A DNA stretch of 52,295 bases from CAYWNA01 sp964459305. GTDB lineage: Bacteria > Planctomycetota > Planctomycetia > Pirellulales > Pirellulaceae. The stretch lies in assembly GCA_964459305.1 (NCBI GenBank), contig CAYWNA010000074.1, positions 1-52,295 of the forward strand. Reading direction: 5' to 3'. Both the position numbers and the translations under genes were made by a program. This document shows, one piece after another, positions 44,189-52,295 of the stretch. The notes below the pieces were generated by a model. The model was given only the letters and a program-made list of their open reading frames with translations, was not told the DNA's origin and did no database searches. Numbering within the stretch: position 1 is the first letter of the stretch; each line of letters opens with the position of its first letter.

Positions 44189-46708
44189 ATGAAGACGAAA
44201 CGACTGGCAGCGTTTTTCGTCTCGGCGTGGCTGTTTGCCACGGCGTGTTGCGCTCACGATGCAGCCGCGTTGGTGCAACGCAAGAAGCCGAGTGCCGGCA
44301 ATCCGAACCGCGTGATTCCTCCGATGGCGTCATTAAACGCGCCTGGATCACACGAGGATTTTGTGTCGGTATGTATCGACTCCAAGGGTTCGCCGTGGGT
44401 GGCCTACGTCCAGTACGATGGAACGGCGGACACGTTGCACATCGCCCAATTGACAGCGGATGGCCTCGTCGGCCGTGGTGCTATGTCCAAGCCGGGCAAC
44501 GTGTATCAGCCGTGCCTGGCCTGTGCGGGCGATGGAACCATTTGGTGCGTGTGGTCGCAGATGGACGAGGGACAGTGGAATCTGTATGCGCGGACGGTGA
44601 CCGATGGCAAGATCGGCAAACGAATCGTCACCGTTGTGGACTCGCCCGGCAACGCCATCCTCCCCGATGCCAAGACGGATCGCAAAGGCCGAGTTTGGAT
44701 CGCCTGGCAGTCCTTCAACGGCAACAATGGCGAGATCCTTGCCAAGTTCTACGATCCGGCAAGGGGCCAGTGGTCGGAGTCCATTCAGGTGACCAAGAAT
44801 GCAGCGGGCGATTGGGAGCCGCGACTGGCGTTTGGCAGCGGGGATGAAGCGTTGATCGTCTTCGACAGCTATCGCAACGGCAATTTCGACGTTTTCCTTG
44901 CTAGAGTGTCGCCAAACGGCGGCGTCAAGTTGGTTCCGGTCGCCTGTTCTCCCCGGTACGAGGCGCGTGCGGAGGCAGCCGCCTCGCCCGACGGAGAAAC
45001 CCTCTGGGTCGCCTATGAAGATGGACTGACGCGATGGGGGAAAGACCTTGGCTCCGAATGGCGACGCCTGGGCGGCGGACTGCACTTCGACCGCCACCTG
45101 TATCTGGCGCGGGTCGATCTTGCCACCGGCGAATCTCGCCGAATTGCCGACGTCACTGCATTGACGCCAAGACTCCTCGCAACGCTCGGACAGCCAACAT
45201 CGCCATCCATTTGCCTGCCCGAGCTGATCGTAGACAAGACTGGGGACCCGTGGCTGTTCTACCGTCATGGCACGGCTTTTTGGCAGGTGGCGGTAACGAA
45301 ATACGACGTCGAGAAAGACCAGTGGACGGCGCCGCTGCAGATCGGGGGAAGCAGCTACTGCCACGACCGGCGCACCTCCGTCGCCGCCGGACCGGACGGG
45401 TCGATCTACGTCGCATGTTCTAGTGATGGCCGCACGGGTAAAGATCAGCTAGACAGCGGCGTGACGCTGGCCCGAATCGACCCCAGCGCGACGCGAACCT
45501 ACGTTGATCCATCCGTGTTCGAGAAGAAACAGAAACGCGCCGCTCCGGCGTTCACGCCCGTGAACGACACGGCCGAGCGTCCGCGCGACGACCGGCGCCG
45601 CTGGCAGTTCGATGGCGAAGAGTACACATTGCGTTGGGGCGACCTCCACCGCCACACGGATTTTTCGAATTGCCGAACGACGGACGACGGCTGCATCCTG
45701 GAACAGTTTCGCTACGCCTACGATGCCGCCGAACTCGATTTCTTGGCCACCACGGATCATTCCGACCAGGGCCGTGGATACACGGACTACGAATGGTGGC
45801 AAAACCAGAAACTGGCCGACATGTTCCACAATCCCGAATTCTTTGTCTCACTGTACGGCTACGAACGCGAACAGCGGAGTCCCTACGGCCATCGCAACGT
45901 GTTTTTCATCGAGCGGGGCGGCCCCATCGTCTATATCAACCGAGACCGATTTGCCGGATCCCGCTGGGCGAAGAAACTCACTCTTCCGCCACAGGCCGGC
46001 GCCCGGCGCGGAGAGATCTCGCCGCCGCAGCTCTGGCAGCTCCTGCGGCAATCCGGCATGCGATCTCTGAGCATCGCGCACACTCCAGGCGGCAACGACT
46101 GGTCGCTGTTCGAACAGATCGACGGCGGCGTGGAACCCGTGCTGGAAATCTATCAAGGGTCACGACAAAGCTACGAAGGCCCCGGCACACCTCAGCCCCC
46201 GGTGGCAAAGCAGACGCAGCCCAAAGGCGGCGGTGGACGAGGTGCCGGACTATATCAGGACGCCCTGGCGCGGGGGCACAAACTGGGTGTCATCGCCAGC
46301 TCGGACCACCGATCAACCAACATCTCCTTCGCCGGTGCTTACCTGAAGACATTTGACCGCGCGGGCGTGTTCGACGCGATCAGCGCCCGTCGCACGATCG
46401 CCGCCACCGACAAGATCGTAATCATGCTGTCCTGCAACGGACACTTGCTCGGCGAGGAGTTCCGGACCACGGAGAAGCCGAAATTGAAACTGTACGTCGA
46501 CGGCACGGCACCGCTTCTGGCTGTGACCGTTGTTCGTAACGAACGGATCGTCTACGAGTTCACGCCCAAATCCGCATCGACTTACGAGGGTACCTTCTGG
46601 GACGACGATCCCGTGGTCGGCGAAAGCCGCTACTACCTCCGTGTCGAGCAGGCCGACGGCAACATGGGATGGACGTCGCCGGTCTGGGTGACGTATGCCG
46701 GAGAATAG
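44189..46708 (+). CDS. Exported beta-propeller protein with C-terminal DUF3604 (PHP-like) domain
   Basis: An 839-residue exported protein. The N-terminus is a signal peptide (RLAAFFVSAWLFATACCAHD). A six- to seven-bladed propeller follows (about 45-430), with blades such as DRKGRVWIAWQSFNGNNGE and SPDGETLWVAYEDGL. The C-terminal part (about 460-780) begins with the metal-binding motif RWGDLHRHTDFSNCR and continues with DFLATTDHSD, SIAHTPGGND and IASSDHRSTN, as in DUF3604/PHP-like metal-dependent hydrolases. A role in hydrolysis of an extracytoplasmic phosphoester or related bond is possible; the family is uncharacterised. ATG 44189 is preferred (AGGAG 11 nt upstream, signal peptide start) over ATG 44162. 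Confidence 0.83.
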   Translation: MKTKRLAAFFVSAWLFATACCAHDAAALVQRKKPSAGNPNRVIPPMASLNAPGSHEDFVSVCIDSKGSPWVAYVQYDGTADTLHIAQLTADGLVGRGAMSKPGNVYQPCLACAGDGTIWCVWSQMDEGQWNLYARTVTDGKIGKRIVTVVDSPGNAILPDAKTDRKGRVWIAWQSFNGNNGEILAKFYDPARGQWSESIQVTKNAAGDWEPRLAFGSGDEALIVFDSYRNGNFDVFLARVSPNGGVKLVPVACSPRYEARAEAAASPDGETLWVAYEDGLTRWGKDLGSEWRRLGGGLHFDRHLYLARVDLATGESRRIADVTALTPRLLATLGQPTSPSICLPELIVDKTGDPWLFYRHGTAFWQVAVTKYDVEKDQWTAPLQIGGSSYCHDRRTSVAAGPDGSIYVACSSDGRTGKDQLDSGVTLARIDPSATRTYVDPSVFEKKQKRAAPAFTPVNDTAERPRDDRRRWQFDGEEYTLRWGDLHRHTDFSNCRTTDDGCILEQFRYAYDAAELDFLATTDHSDQGRGYTDYEWWQNQKLADMFHNPEFFVSLYGYEREQRSPYGHRNVFFIERGGPIVYINRDRFAGSRWAKKLTLPPQAGARRGEISPPQLWQLLRQSGMRSLSIAHTPGGNDWSLFEQIDGGVEPVLEIYQGSRQSYEGPGTPQPPVAKQTQPKGGGGRGAGLYQDALARGHKLGVIASSDHRSTNISFAGAYLKTFDRAGVFDAISARRTIAATDKIVIMLSCNGHLLGEEFRTTEKPKLKLYVDGTAPLLAVTVVRNERIVYEFTPKSASTYEGTFWDDDPVVGESRYYLRVEQADGNMGWTSPVWVTYAGE

Positions 46709-47083
46709 TTGCAGCGAGAGGTTCCCAGGCGTCTGCTGCAGTCGGCACCGGGCTGATCGCGATCTGCGGGCAAGCAACTCCAGAAACTGTCGCACCGCTG
46801 GCGGCGAAGGTGCGTTTGCGGGCAGGCAAGAAACCCAATTCGATGAACAGCCATCCCCAATGAAGCAGCTATTTTTCTTGCGTTGACGCCGTCTTTCGCC
46901 GATATTGAATGACCGTGCGGTGATTGGCAAGGGCCGGCTTCCGCATCCCGAACCATACTTGCCGACATCTTGTCGGCTGGAAACTAGATGGGCGCTCACG
47001 TGCGTTACGTGCCGCCCAAGTGCACAGCGGTGCGGCACGTGTCGGCCATCCGCACCCGTTGGGCGATCAGGCAAATCCGCCAA
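46709..47083. other. Intergenic stretch without a convincing gene
   Basis: No frame here has a family motif, a ribosome-binding site or sustained protein-like composition. A frame at 46669-46863 reads into the stretch from the DUF3604 gene's tail, but looks random. The DNA may be decayed coding sequence. Confidence 0.5.
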
Positions 47084-47572
47084 ATGAATAGGCCACCCCG
47101 GCAATTCACGATTCGGCATTTGCTGGCACTCACATTCGCAACGGGTGCGTGTTGCGCCATTGGCGCGTTTGCATATCGGCTTGTTTTCTACTTCCCACCT
47201 CCGGGGCCGGTCGAGCCACATGACGCTATCGCAAGACAGTCGGAGCTTCAGAGACTGTTTGATGCCGCGGCTCGAAACGAGATCGAGCTGAACAATCTGG
47301 AGGTCTTTCGGGTCTATGACTCAGGGTGGGATGCTGAATACTATTTGCGGATTGATTCTTCTCCTGAATTATTGACACTTGTTCGACGCTGGCAGGAACT
47401 CGAACCACTTTCTGATAGCGATCCCAGAATCAAGCAGTTCTGGTCCACCTTTCCCGTCGCCTGGAACGACGGCATGCAGTCCGACGAACTGGAGTTTTTC
47501 GGTGAGTTTACGTCACTGATGCACGACAAATCAAATCAGCGTCTCGTGATTCACTTCATTCACGATTTTTGA
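47084..47572 (+). CDS. Small membrane-anchored protein with planctomycete N-terminal motif
   Basis: A 162-residue protein. It begins with MNRPPRQFTIRHLLALTFATG, a basic start plus one transmembrane helix (about 13-38) that is common to many otherwise unrelated planctomycete proteins. The remaining 120 residues are hydrophilic and likely face the outside or the cytoplasm (DAEYYLRIDSSPELLTLVRR, RWQELEPLSDSDPRIKQFW). No domain is recognised. ATG 47084 is chosen because the motif starts here; the frame is open to 46988. It has no partner gene nearby; 47573-47813 shows no gene. Confidence 0.75.
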   Translation: MNRPPRQFTIRHLLALTFATGACCAIGAFAYRLVFYFPPPGPVEPHDAIARQSELQRLFDAAARNEIELNNLEVFRVYDSGWDAEYYLRIDSSPELLTLVRRWQELEPLSDSDPRIKQFWSTFPVAWNDGMQSDELEFFGEFTSLMHDKSNQRLVIHFIHDF

Positions 47573-47813
47573 TCCGCGCGAGAATTGCGGGGGGGTGAAT
47601 AGATCTGCCGCATCTCACCTTCTCCCATTGCCGCCCAACAAGGCACGGCCGCAAGGCAAGTCACCTTCGCTGTAGTGCAAACGGCGGCGGTGTTGGTAAG
47701 ATATCCGGCTGTTCAACCTTCTTTCCTTTGGCACGGGCGGTGACGGCCGTGCCAACCGTTGGGCGGGCTTGAAGGGGCTGGAACGAGGTCTCCGGTCGGT
47801 GTAGGATGTAGCT

Positions 47814-48050
47814 ATGTCGCAGACGATACGTGCAATCTACGAAAATGGCATCTTCAGGCCATTGGAGACGCCCTGTCTCGCTGAACGCGAGCAAGTTCGA
47901 TTGACCGTCGAACCCGACCCGTCGGGCGGTGGCGTGTCGATGGCTGATGACGAGCGTGCTGACCCGCTTGCCAGCACACGAATGTCGACCGGCATATCTG
48001 ATTTGGCCGAGAACTTCGACGATTATCGTTTCGGAAGACGACATCCGTGA
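47814..48050 (+). CDS. DUF104-like antitoxin of a PIN-toxin pair
   Basis: A 78-residue protein with the DUF104 start MSQTIRAIYENGIFRPLE and VRLTVEPD; this ~40-residue beta-rich fold binds DNA and pairs with PIN-domain toxins. The C-terminal half is acidic and disordered-looking (SMADDERADPLAS, DLAENFDDYRF) and would fill the toxin's active site. AGGA lies 7 nt before ATG 47814. The stop overlaps the start GTG of the toxin gene by 4 nt, a layout that keeps antitoxin translated first. Pairing follows from gene order and family, not from a test. Confidence 0.88.
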   Translation: MSQTIRAIYENGIFRPLETPCLAEREQVRLTVEPDPSGGGVSMADDERADPLASTRMSTGISDLAENFDDYRFGRRHP

Positions 48051-48457
48051 AGCAGGTCTTTCTCGATACATCCGGACTCATCGCGGTCGTCAATACGGAC
48101 GATTCCTGGCACGCCAAGGCGGAGTCGGTTTGGGCAGATCTGATGGCCTCTGCGGCATCGCACGTCACCACCTCGCTCGTTCTCATTGAACTTGCCGATG
48201 GGCTGTCGCGGGTGCAATACCGTCCGTTGGCTGTTCAGGTCGTGGACGCCCTCAGGAATTCGAAACGCATCAACATCGTGCAATCCGACATGCCGCTCGA
48301 AACGCGCGGGTGGCAACTCTTCAGAGAGCGCAGCGACAAAGCATGGGGCATGACGGATTGTGTGAGTATGACGCTTATGGCCGATCTTGGAATCGAGGAC
48401 GCATTCACCGCAGATCATTACTTCGAGCAGGCTGGCTACAACATCCTACTCAAGTGA
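48047..48457 (+). CDS. PIN-domain ribonuclease toxin (VapC-like)
   Basis: A 136-residue metal-dependent RNase that, when free of antitoxin, cleaves RNA and stops growth. The acidic active-site residues are in VFLDTSGLIA (D7), LIELADG (E about 49), AWGMTDCVSM (D about 103) and FTADHYF. The length and order fit the VapC family. GTG 48047 overlaps the antitoxin stop. The neighbouring genes are unrelated, as expected for a mobile toxin-antitoxin module. All catalytic positions are intact, so it should be active. Confidence 0.9.
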   Translation: MKQVFLDTSGLIAVVNTDDSWHAKAESVWADLMASAASHVTTSLVLIELADGLSRVQYRPLAVQVVDALRNSKRINIVQSDMPLETRGWQLFRERSDKAWGMTDCVSMTLMADLGIEDAFTADHYFEQAGYNILLK

Positions 48458-48541
48458 TTCCTGACACGCCGCCCAACAATGGACGCCGCCTATTGCGTGG
48501 ATCGATGCCGTGGATCGCCGTACAGATTCTGATCTCGGTTT

Positions 48542-48649
48542 ATGCAGACGCAGGAATACCGTCGGCAGATTCGTCTACTGGAAGAACAGTTGCATTCGAT
48601 GCCGCGCAAATATGAAGCGATAGCGAAAGACTGCCGTCTTCATGTCTGA
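48542..48649 (+). CDS. Possible 35-residue ORF overlapping the helicase start
   Basis: The ORF begins at ATG 48542 and ends with TGA 48647-48649, eight nt into the helicase gene (ATG 48642). The reading RRQIRLLEEQLHSMPRKYEA is helical and amphipathic. It could be a small upstream protein or a leader whose translation couples to the helicase. No family is recognised and no strong ribosome-binding site is visible. Chance is a fair alternative. Confidence 0.3.
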   Translation: MQTQEYRRQIRLLEEQLHSMPRKYEAIAKDCRLHV

Positions 48650-50804
48650 GACTCTGACAGGCCAAATCGAACGGGTGACCTTCCACAATCCGGAAAACGG
48701 CTTTGCTGTGCTCAAGGTCAAGGTGAAGGGCCGCCGTGATTTGGCCACGGTGGTTGGCAATGTGACGTCGGTCACTGCCGGCGAGCACTTGGAAGCCACC
48801 GGTCAGTGGCGTGTTGACCGGGAACGCGGTCCGCAGTTTCAAGCCCGCGATTTGAAGACGAGTCATCCGAACTCGGCTGAGGGCATCGAGCGGTACTTGG
48901 CGTCTGGAGCCATTCGCAGCGTTGGGCCGCAATTGGCTGCGAAAATCGTCGGCATCCACAAAGAACGCACGCTGGAGATCCTGGACAAGTACTCCGACAT
49001 GCTCCTGCACATCCGCGGCATCGGTCAGACGAGACTGAAGCGGATCCGGGCAAGTTGGCAGGAACAGGAGGGCGTGCGAGAGATCATGCTCTTCTTCCAC
49101 GAGTATGGTATCGGCTCCGGACGGGCGGTTCGCATCTACCGCACGTACGGGCAGGACGCGATCGAGAAGATCAAAGCCAATCCGTACCAACTGGCCGACG
49201 ATATTCGGGGCATCGGATTCAAGACGGCGGACGAACTGGCAGCCAAACTGGGCATCGACAGGAACTCGCCACACCGGGCTCGTGCGGCCGTTCGGTACAC
49301 GCTGGGCGAACTGGCCCAGGAAGGGCACTGCGGATACCAGGAGCCCGACGTCATCAAGCGGACTACGGAGCTGGTGACGATTGACGAGCAGGTGGTGAAA
49401 ACCGCTGTCGAGGAAGCTGTCGGCGACGGCTCCGTGGTTCGCGAATGCGTTGATGGGCAGGATTGGCTGTACTTGGCCGCTTTGCACCGGTCGGAAGTTG
49501 GCCTTGCTCAGGCACTTGTTCGAATGCTCGCCAATTCCTCCCATCCGCTGCCGACGATCGACGTCGAAAAGGCGGTCGCTTGGGTTCAGGATCGATTGGC
49601 GTTGATGCTGGCGGCAGGTCAGCAAGAGGCGATTCGTCAGGCCTGCCAGCAGAAGGTGCTGGTGATCACCGGCGGTCCGGGCGTCGGCAAAACCACCCTG
49701 GTCCGCAGCATCCTGGAGATCTTTGCCGCCAAAGGTCTCCAGTGCGTGCTCACCGCTCCCACCGGCCGAGCGGCCAAGCGATTGGCGGAGACCACGGGAC
49801 GAACGGCCAAAACCGTACACCGATTGCTGGAATTCGATCCGGCCACGGGGGACTTCAAAAGGAACCAGCAAAATCCGCTCAAGGGCGATGTGTTCGTGAT
49901 GGACGAGACGTCCATGGTGGATGTGGTGCTCGGATATCAGTTCCTGCGGGCACTGCCGATCGAATCATGCCTCGTATTGGTTGGCGATATGGATCAGCTT
50001 CCCTCCGTGGGACCGGGCTCCGTGCTGGCCGACGTAATCGCCTCGCAGGCGGTCCCCGTGGTTCGATTGACCGAGGTGTTCCGACAGGCCCGGGAGAGCC
50101 GAATCGTGACCGCCGCGTACGCGATCGACAGCGGCGAGATACCTGATCTCAGCACGCCAGAGGAGTTGAGCGACTTCTATTTTGTCGAATCCGACGATCC
50201 CGAGGCCATCAAGGACGTGATCGTAAGACTCGTGAAAGAACGGATACCCGCTCGTTTTGGATTCGATCCCAAAGCCGACATCCAGGTATTGGCCCCGATG
50301 AACCGTTCGCTACTGGGTACACGCAATCTGAACGAAGTGCTGCAAGAAGCCCTGAACCCATCTGACGGCGGCCCCACGGTGGAACGGTACGGATGGACGT
50401 TTCGCGTAGGTGACCGCGTGATCCAGACCGTGAACGACTATGGCCGTGATGTTTTCAATGGCGACCTGGGCGTGATTGAAAACATCAATCGTGTCGAGCA
50501 AGAGATCGTCGTGTCGTTCGAGGGCCGAGCGGTGCAGTACGATTTCGGCGATCTCGACGAATTATCGCTGGCCTACGTGCTGTCGGTTCACAAGAGCCAG
50601 GGATCAGAGTATCCGTGCGTAGTGATCCCGTTGCACACCCAGCACTACATGATGCTCCGCCGAAATCTGCTCTACACTGCGGTAACACGGGGAAAGCGGC
50701 TGGTGGTCGTCGCGGGAACGAAGAAGGCACTGGGCATGGCCGTGCATCGACAGGATACGAGCACCAGACATACGGGGCTTCGCCAACGTCTCGAACGAGC
50801 GTAG
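48642..50804 (+). CDS. RecD2-type ATP-dependent DNA helicase
   Basis: A 720-residue SF1B 5'-3' DNA helicase, involved in DNA repair and recombination without RecB or RecC partners. The N-terminus (about 1-70) is an OB-like domain (LTGQIERVTFHNPENGFAVL), followed by tandem HhH-type helices (RSVGPQLAAKIVGI, DIRGIGFKTADELAAKLGI). The motor has motif I TGGPGVGKTT at about 345, motif II VFVMDETSMVD, motif III VGDMDQLPSVGPG, motif V VLSVHKSQGSEYPCVV and motif VI LLYTAVTRGKRL. An SH3-like segment is at NDYGRDVFNGDLGVI. Full family length and all motifs are intact. It is likely monocistronic. Confidence 0.94.
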   Translation: MSETLTGQIERVTFHNPENGFAVLKVKVKGRRDLATVVGNVTSVTAGEHLEATGQWRVDRERGPQFQARDLKTSHPNSAEGIERYLASGAIRSVGPQLAAKIVGIHKERTLEILDKYSDMLLHIRGIGQTRLKRIRASWQEQEGVREIMLFFHEYGIGSGRAVRIYRTYGQDAIEKIKANPYQLADDIRGIGFKTADELAAKLGIDRNSPHRARAAVRYTLGELAQEGHCGYQEPDVIKRTTELVTIDEQVVKTAVEEAVGDGSVVRECVDGQDWLYLAALHRSEVGLAQALVRMLANSSHPLPTIDVEKAVAWVQDRLALMLAAGQQEAIRQACQQKVLVITGGPGVGKTTLVRSILEIFAAKGLQCVLTAPTGRAAKRLAETTGRTAKTVHRLLEFDPATGDFKRNQQNPLKGDVFVMDETSMVDVVLGYQFLRALPIESCLVLVGDMDQLPSVGPGSVLADVIASQAVPVVRLTEVFRQARESRIVTAAYAIDSGEIPDLSTPEELSDFYFVESDDPEAIKDVIVRLVKERIPARFGFDPKADIQVLAPMNRSLLGTRNLNEVLQEALNPSDGGPTVERYGWTFRVGDRVIQTVNDYGRDVFNGDLGVIENINRVEQEIVVSFEGRAVQYDFGDLDELSLAYVLSVHKSQGSEYPCVVIPLHTQHYMMLRRNLLYTAVTRGKRLVVVAGTKKALGMAVHRQDTSTRHTGLRQRLERA

Positions 50805-50818
50805 GGCGAGTGAAAGGG

Positions 50819-51100
50819 CTACGCGACAATGATGTTGAGGCGCGTATTGCCTGACAGTGTGAGTTTTTCTTGCCGCTTGCCGTTCACGTAGACGACAAGA
50901 CTTCTTTCGGTTTGGCTGTCGAAATCGAACCGGTACGCCCCAAGTCCGGGACAGGTCACACTGAAACTCGGATGGGTGGAGATGGTGCCAATCTCGTTTG
51001 TTGCCAAACGCCTCCTTTGCAGGCAGCCAAGACGATCAACCAGAAGCAGGCCAATGAGGATGAGGCTGAGAAAAACTGCAGCAAATACATCTGGTGACAT
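50819..51100 (-). CDS. Small membrane-anchored hypothetical protein
   Basis: A 93-residue protein with one N-terminal transmembrane helix (about 6-21, AAVFLSLILIGLLLVDRL), a basic segment and an external-looking domain (HPSFSVTCPGLGAYRFDFD, YVNGKRQEKLTLSGN). No ribosome-binding site stands out. No family is recognised. It lies convergent to the helicase gene with 14 nt between the stops. Confidence 0.55.
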   Translation of the reverse strand: MSPDVFAAVFLSLILIGLLLVDRLGCLQRRRLATNEIGTISTHPSFSVTCPGLGAYRFDFDSQTERSLVVYVNGKRQEKLTLSGNTRLNIIVA

Positions 51101-51232
51101 CAGGTACCTATCGACTCTTCAAGGTTGTCTGGAAGTTCGTTGTCCTCCATTTCTATGATCATTGGAGTGTTCGTTTTATCAATACCTTGATCAGAGTGAA
51201 AATCGTCAGCAGCGCACGTGACAGCGAGGCCG

Positions 51233-51514
51233 CTAGAGTGGCTTATCGCCCAGAAACTCGGCCAGCTTGATAACGGCTACCGCCAGTACCGTCGAGCCGA
51301 ACCAGATGGCGATATAGACCCAAACTGGCCAATCGACTTCGTATGCCCCGAGCACCAAGTAGAGGCCGATTGCGATAAGAATGGGTGGGTACATTGCTGC
51401 ATCGAAGACAGGCATGGCAAAGTCCGTGCCGCCGGCAGATGTGTACGAAACGTACAACTTGTAGAGAAACCAGATGGCCGCCACTCCGATCATCGCGTAG
51501 CCAATTAGAATCAT
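51233..51514 (-). CDS. Small multi-helix membrane protein
   Basis: A 93-residue, highly hydrophobic protein with three likely transmembrane helices: about 2-20 (LIGYAMIGVAAIWFLYKL), about 40-60 (YPPILIAIGLYLVLGAYE) and about 65-83 (WVYIAIWFGSTVLAVAVI). GGAGG lies 6 nt before ATG 51514, a strong start. Function unknown. It is on the same strand as, but separated from, the exported protein gene upstream. Confidence 0.68.
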   Translation of the reverse strand: MILIGYAMIGVAAIWFLYKLYVSYTSAGGTDFAMPVFDAAMYPPILIAIGLYLVLGAYEVDWPVWVYIAIWFGSTVLAVAVIKLAEFLGDKPL

Positions 51515-51576
51515 TTCGTTCCTCCTTGTGGGATTATCCTGAGCTCATGAACCGGGCGGAAAATCAGGAACTTCGG

Positions 51577-52098
51577 TCAACCGTGTGGCTGATCCGGCGA
51601 TGGCGTGCTTTGCCGTGGTGTGGTGTTGGCGGCTACCTTATCCCTCACACGCTTCCACACCTCAAACCGGGGTTCCTCATTCTCTTGGCCGACCAGCATT
51701 CCAAAGGCGTGCGCCAGTGTATCATCGTCGACTCTGTAGATTAAGGAGACTCGCTCTGGGAATTTCCTTCCCTTACTGTGTCCTCCCGTCACTTGGAGGT
51801 TGAAGAAAGTGAAGATTCTGACTTTGCCCACGATCGCGATCTCAAAATTCGATGTGTGAGCCCAGAAGACTGCGCCGTCCGGATCGAATCGCGTGAGAGT
51901 TGTCTTGTTACCCTCGATGACTTTGACACTACGGACGGTTCTATTCCCCACCCGCCGCGTCACCTCCCATTTTCCCTGGAGTTTTGCCATGTCTTGCGCT
52001 ATGGCGTCATTCGGTTTCTCGCCCTGCCAAGCCAACCCTGACGTGGCGGGGAGCACGACGAGCACGCCCGCGATCACGGCAGCTGCAAAATTCTTCAT
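51577..52098 (-). CDS. Exported TIGR03067-like protein
   Basis: A 173-residue protein with a signal peptide (KNFAAAVIAGVLVVLPATSG, about 2-21). The mature part begins with AKLQGKWEVTRR, the LQGxW motif of the planctomycete TIGR03067 lipocalin-like family, then FWAHTSNFEI, SLIYRVDDDTLAHAFG and FEVWKRVRDK. These proteins are beta-barrel-like and of unknown ligand. ATG 52098 is chosen because the signal begins there; the frame is open to 52149. No operon partner is seen beyond the small membrane protein downstream. Confidence 0.82.
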   Translation of the reverse strand: MKNFAAAVIAGVLVVLPATSGLAWQGEKPNDAIAQDMAKLQGKWEVTRRVGNRTVRSVKVIEGNKTTLTRFDPDGAVFWAHTSNFEIAIVGKVRIFTFFNLQVTGGHSKGRKFPERVSLIYRVDDDTLAHAFGMLVGQENEEPRFEVWKRVRDKVAANTTPRQSTPSPDQPHG

Positions 52099-52229
52099 TC
52101 GATGACTCTTTCTTGTCGCTAGTCTCCGGACAGAGTCCATGCCTTTCATTTTTCACGGCACGAGGGTCTGGCTGGGGGGCGCCAAAGTTGCTATAGCGTG
52201 AATATTGCGATCGTTCGGGTTTTGTTTCG

Positions 52230-52281
52230 GGAGGGCGACTCTCCTGCGGAGCCGCGACTCGGCGGGAGCCTCGCCCTCCCA
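52230..52281. repeat. GC-rich palindromic repeat
   Basis: GGGAGGGCGACTCTCCTGC and GCGGGAGCCTCGCCCTCCC (with an inner GAGCCGCGACTCGG core) form a nested hairpin with a few mismatches. It is a separate repeat type from the others in this window. It is downstream of no annotated gene inside the window. Confidence 0.75.
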
Positions 52282-52295
52282 CATGGGCAGCCTTA

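Noticed and set aside
46669..46863. Possible transposase or gene remnant after the DUF3604 gene
   Set aside because: No DDE, HTH or other family motif could be found in any frame and no terminal repeats flank it.
1..52295. CRISPR arrays, rRNA genes, prophage or intact insertion sequences
   Set aside because: No regularly spaced repeats, rRNA-like stretches, transposase, integrase or phage structural genes were seen on either strand.

Overview
The window reads as a chromosomal stretch of a free-living planctomycete, most likely of the Pirellulales type (inference). The signs are an extracellular protease whose N-terminus carries the planctomycete motif FERLEDRWLL, an ECF sigma factor beside a serine/threonine kinase with TPR repeats, PD40/multihaem cytochrome proteins, a TIGR03067-like secreted protein, a Tat-exported Gfo/Idh/MocA oxidoreductase and a membrane protein with the QFTIRHLLALTF start. 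Genes are widely spaced and many intergenic gaps hold imperfect or perfect palindromes. There is no rRNA, CRISPR array, intact transposase or phage module. One tRNA-Ala(CGC) is present.

Layout. 1-5160: large subtilisin-like exoprotein with dockerin. 5.9-9.2 kb: methionyl-tRNA synthetase, a DUF4870 membrane protein, a lone lipoyl-like domain without its lysine, and the first copy of a 54-residue protein. 9.3-11.5 kb: small hypothetical genes. 11.8-17.1 kb: a decayed region where a 5'-truncated metallopeptidase gene runs into the 3'-truncated TPR part of a serine/threonine kinase gene; the kinase is cut from its TPR part by an in-frame amber codon and the TPR part is frameshifted; an intact ECF sigma gene follows. 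17.7-18.8 kb: second copy of the 54-residue gene, tRNA-Ala, a STAS-domain protein.

18.9-36.0 kb is the metabolic core: NagB and a fused E1(alpha-beta) 2-oxoacid dehydrogenase on one strand, a DeoR-type regulator, and on the other strand E2, E3, a PHP-domain protein, a class II aldolase/SDR fusion, a long MDR dehydrogenase, a mannitol-dehydrogenase-like protein, a sorbitol-dehydrogenase-like protein and an FGGY kinase. An 11-bp perfect inverted repeat overlaps the likely promoter between the DeoR gene and E2. I infer a co-regulated sugar or polyol catabolic system with its own 2-oxoacid dehydrogenase complex; the substrate cannot be read from sequence.

36.1-46.7 kb: secreted oxidoreductase, a divergent pair of large PD40 plus three-CxxCH proteins with different N-terminal domains, and a beta-propeller/DUF3604 protein. 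47-52.3 kb: a small membrane protein, a DUF104-like antitoxin/PIN toxin pair, a RecD2-type helicase, two small membrane proteins and a TIGR03067-like exported protein.

The most unusual items are the two-copy 54-residue protein with its conserved upstream block, the DeoR-centred catabolic cluster with two degenerate lipoyl domains nearby, the chimeric pseudogene junction, and the palindromic repeats, one of which sits in frame inside a coding gene.
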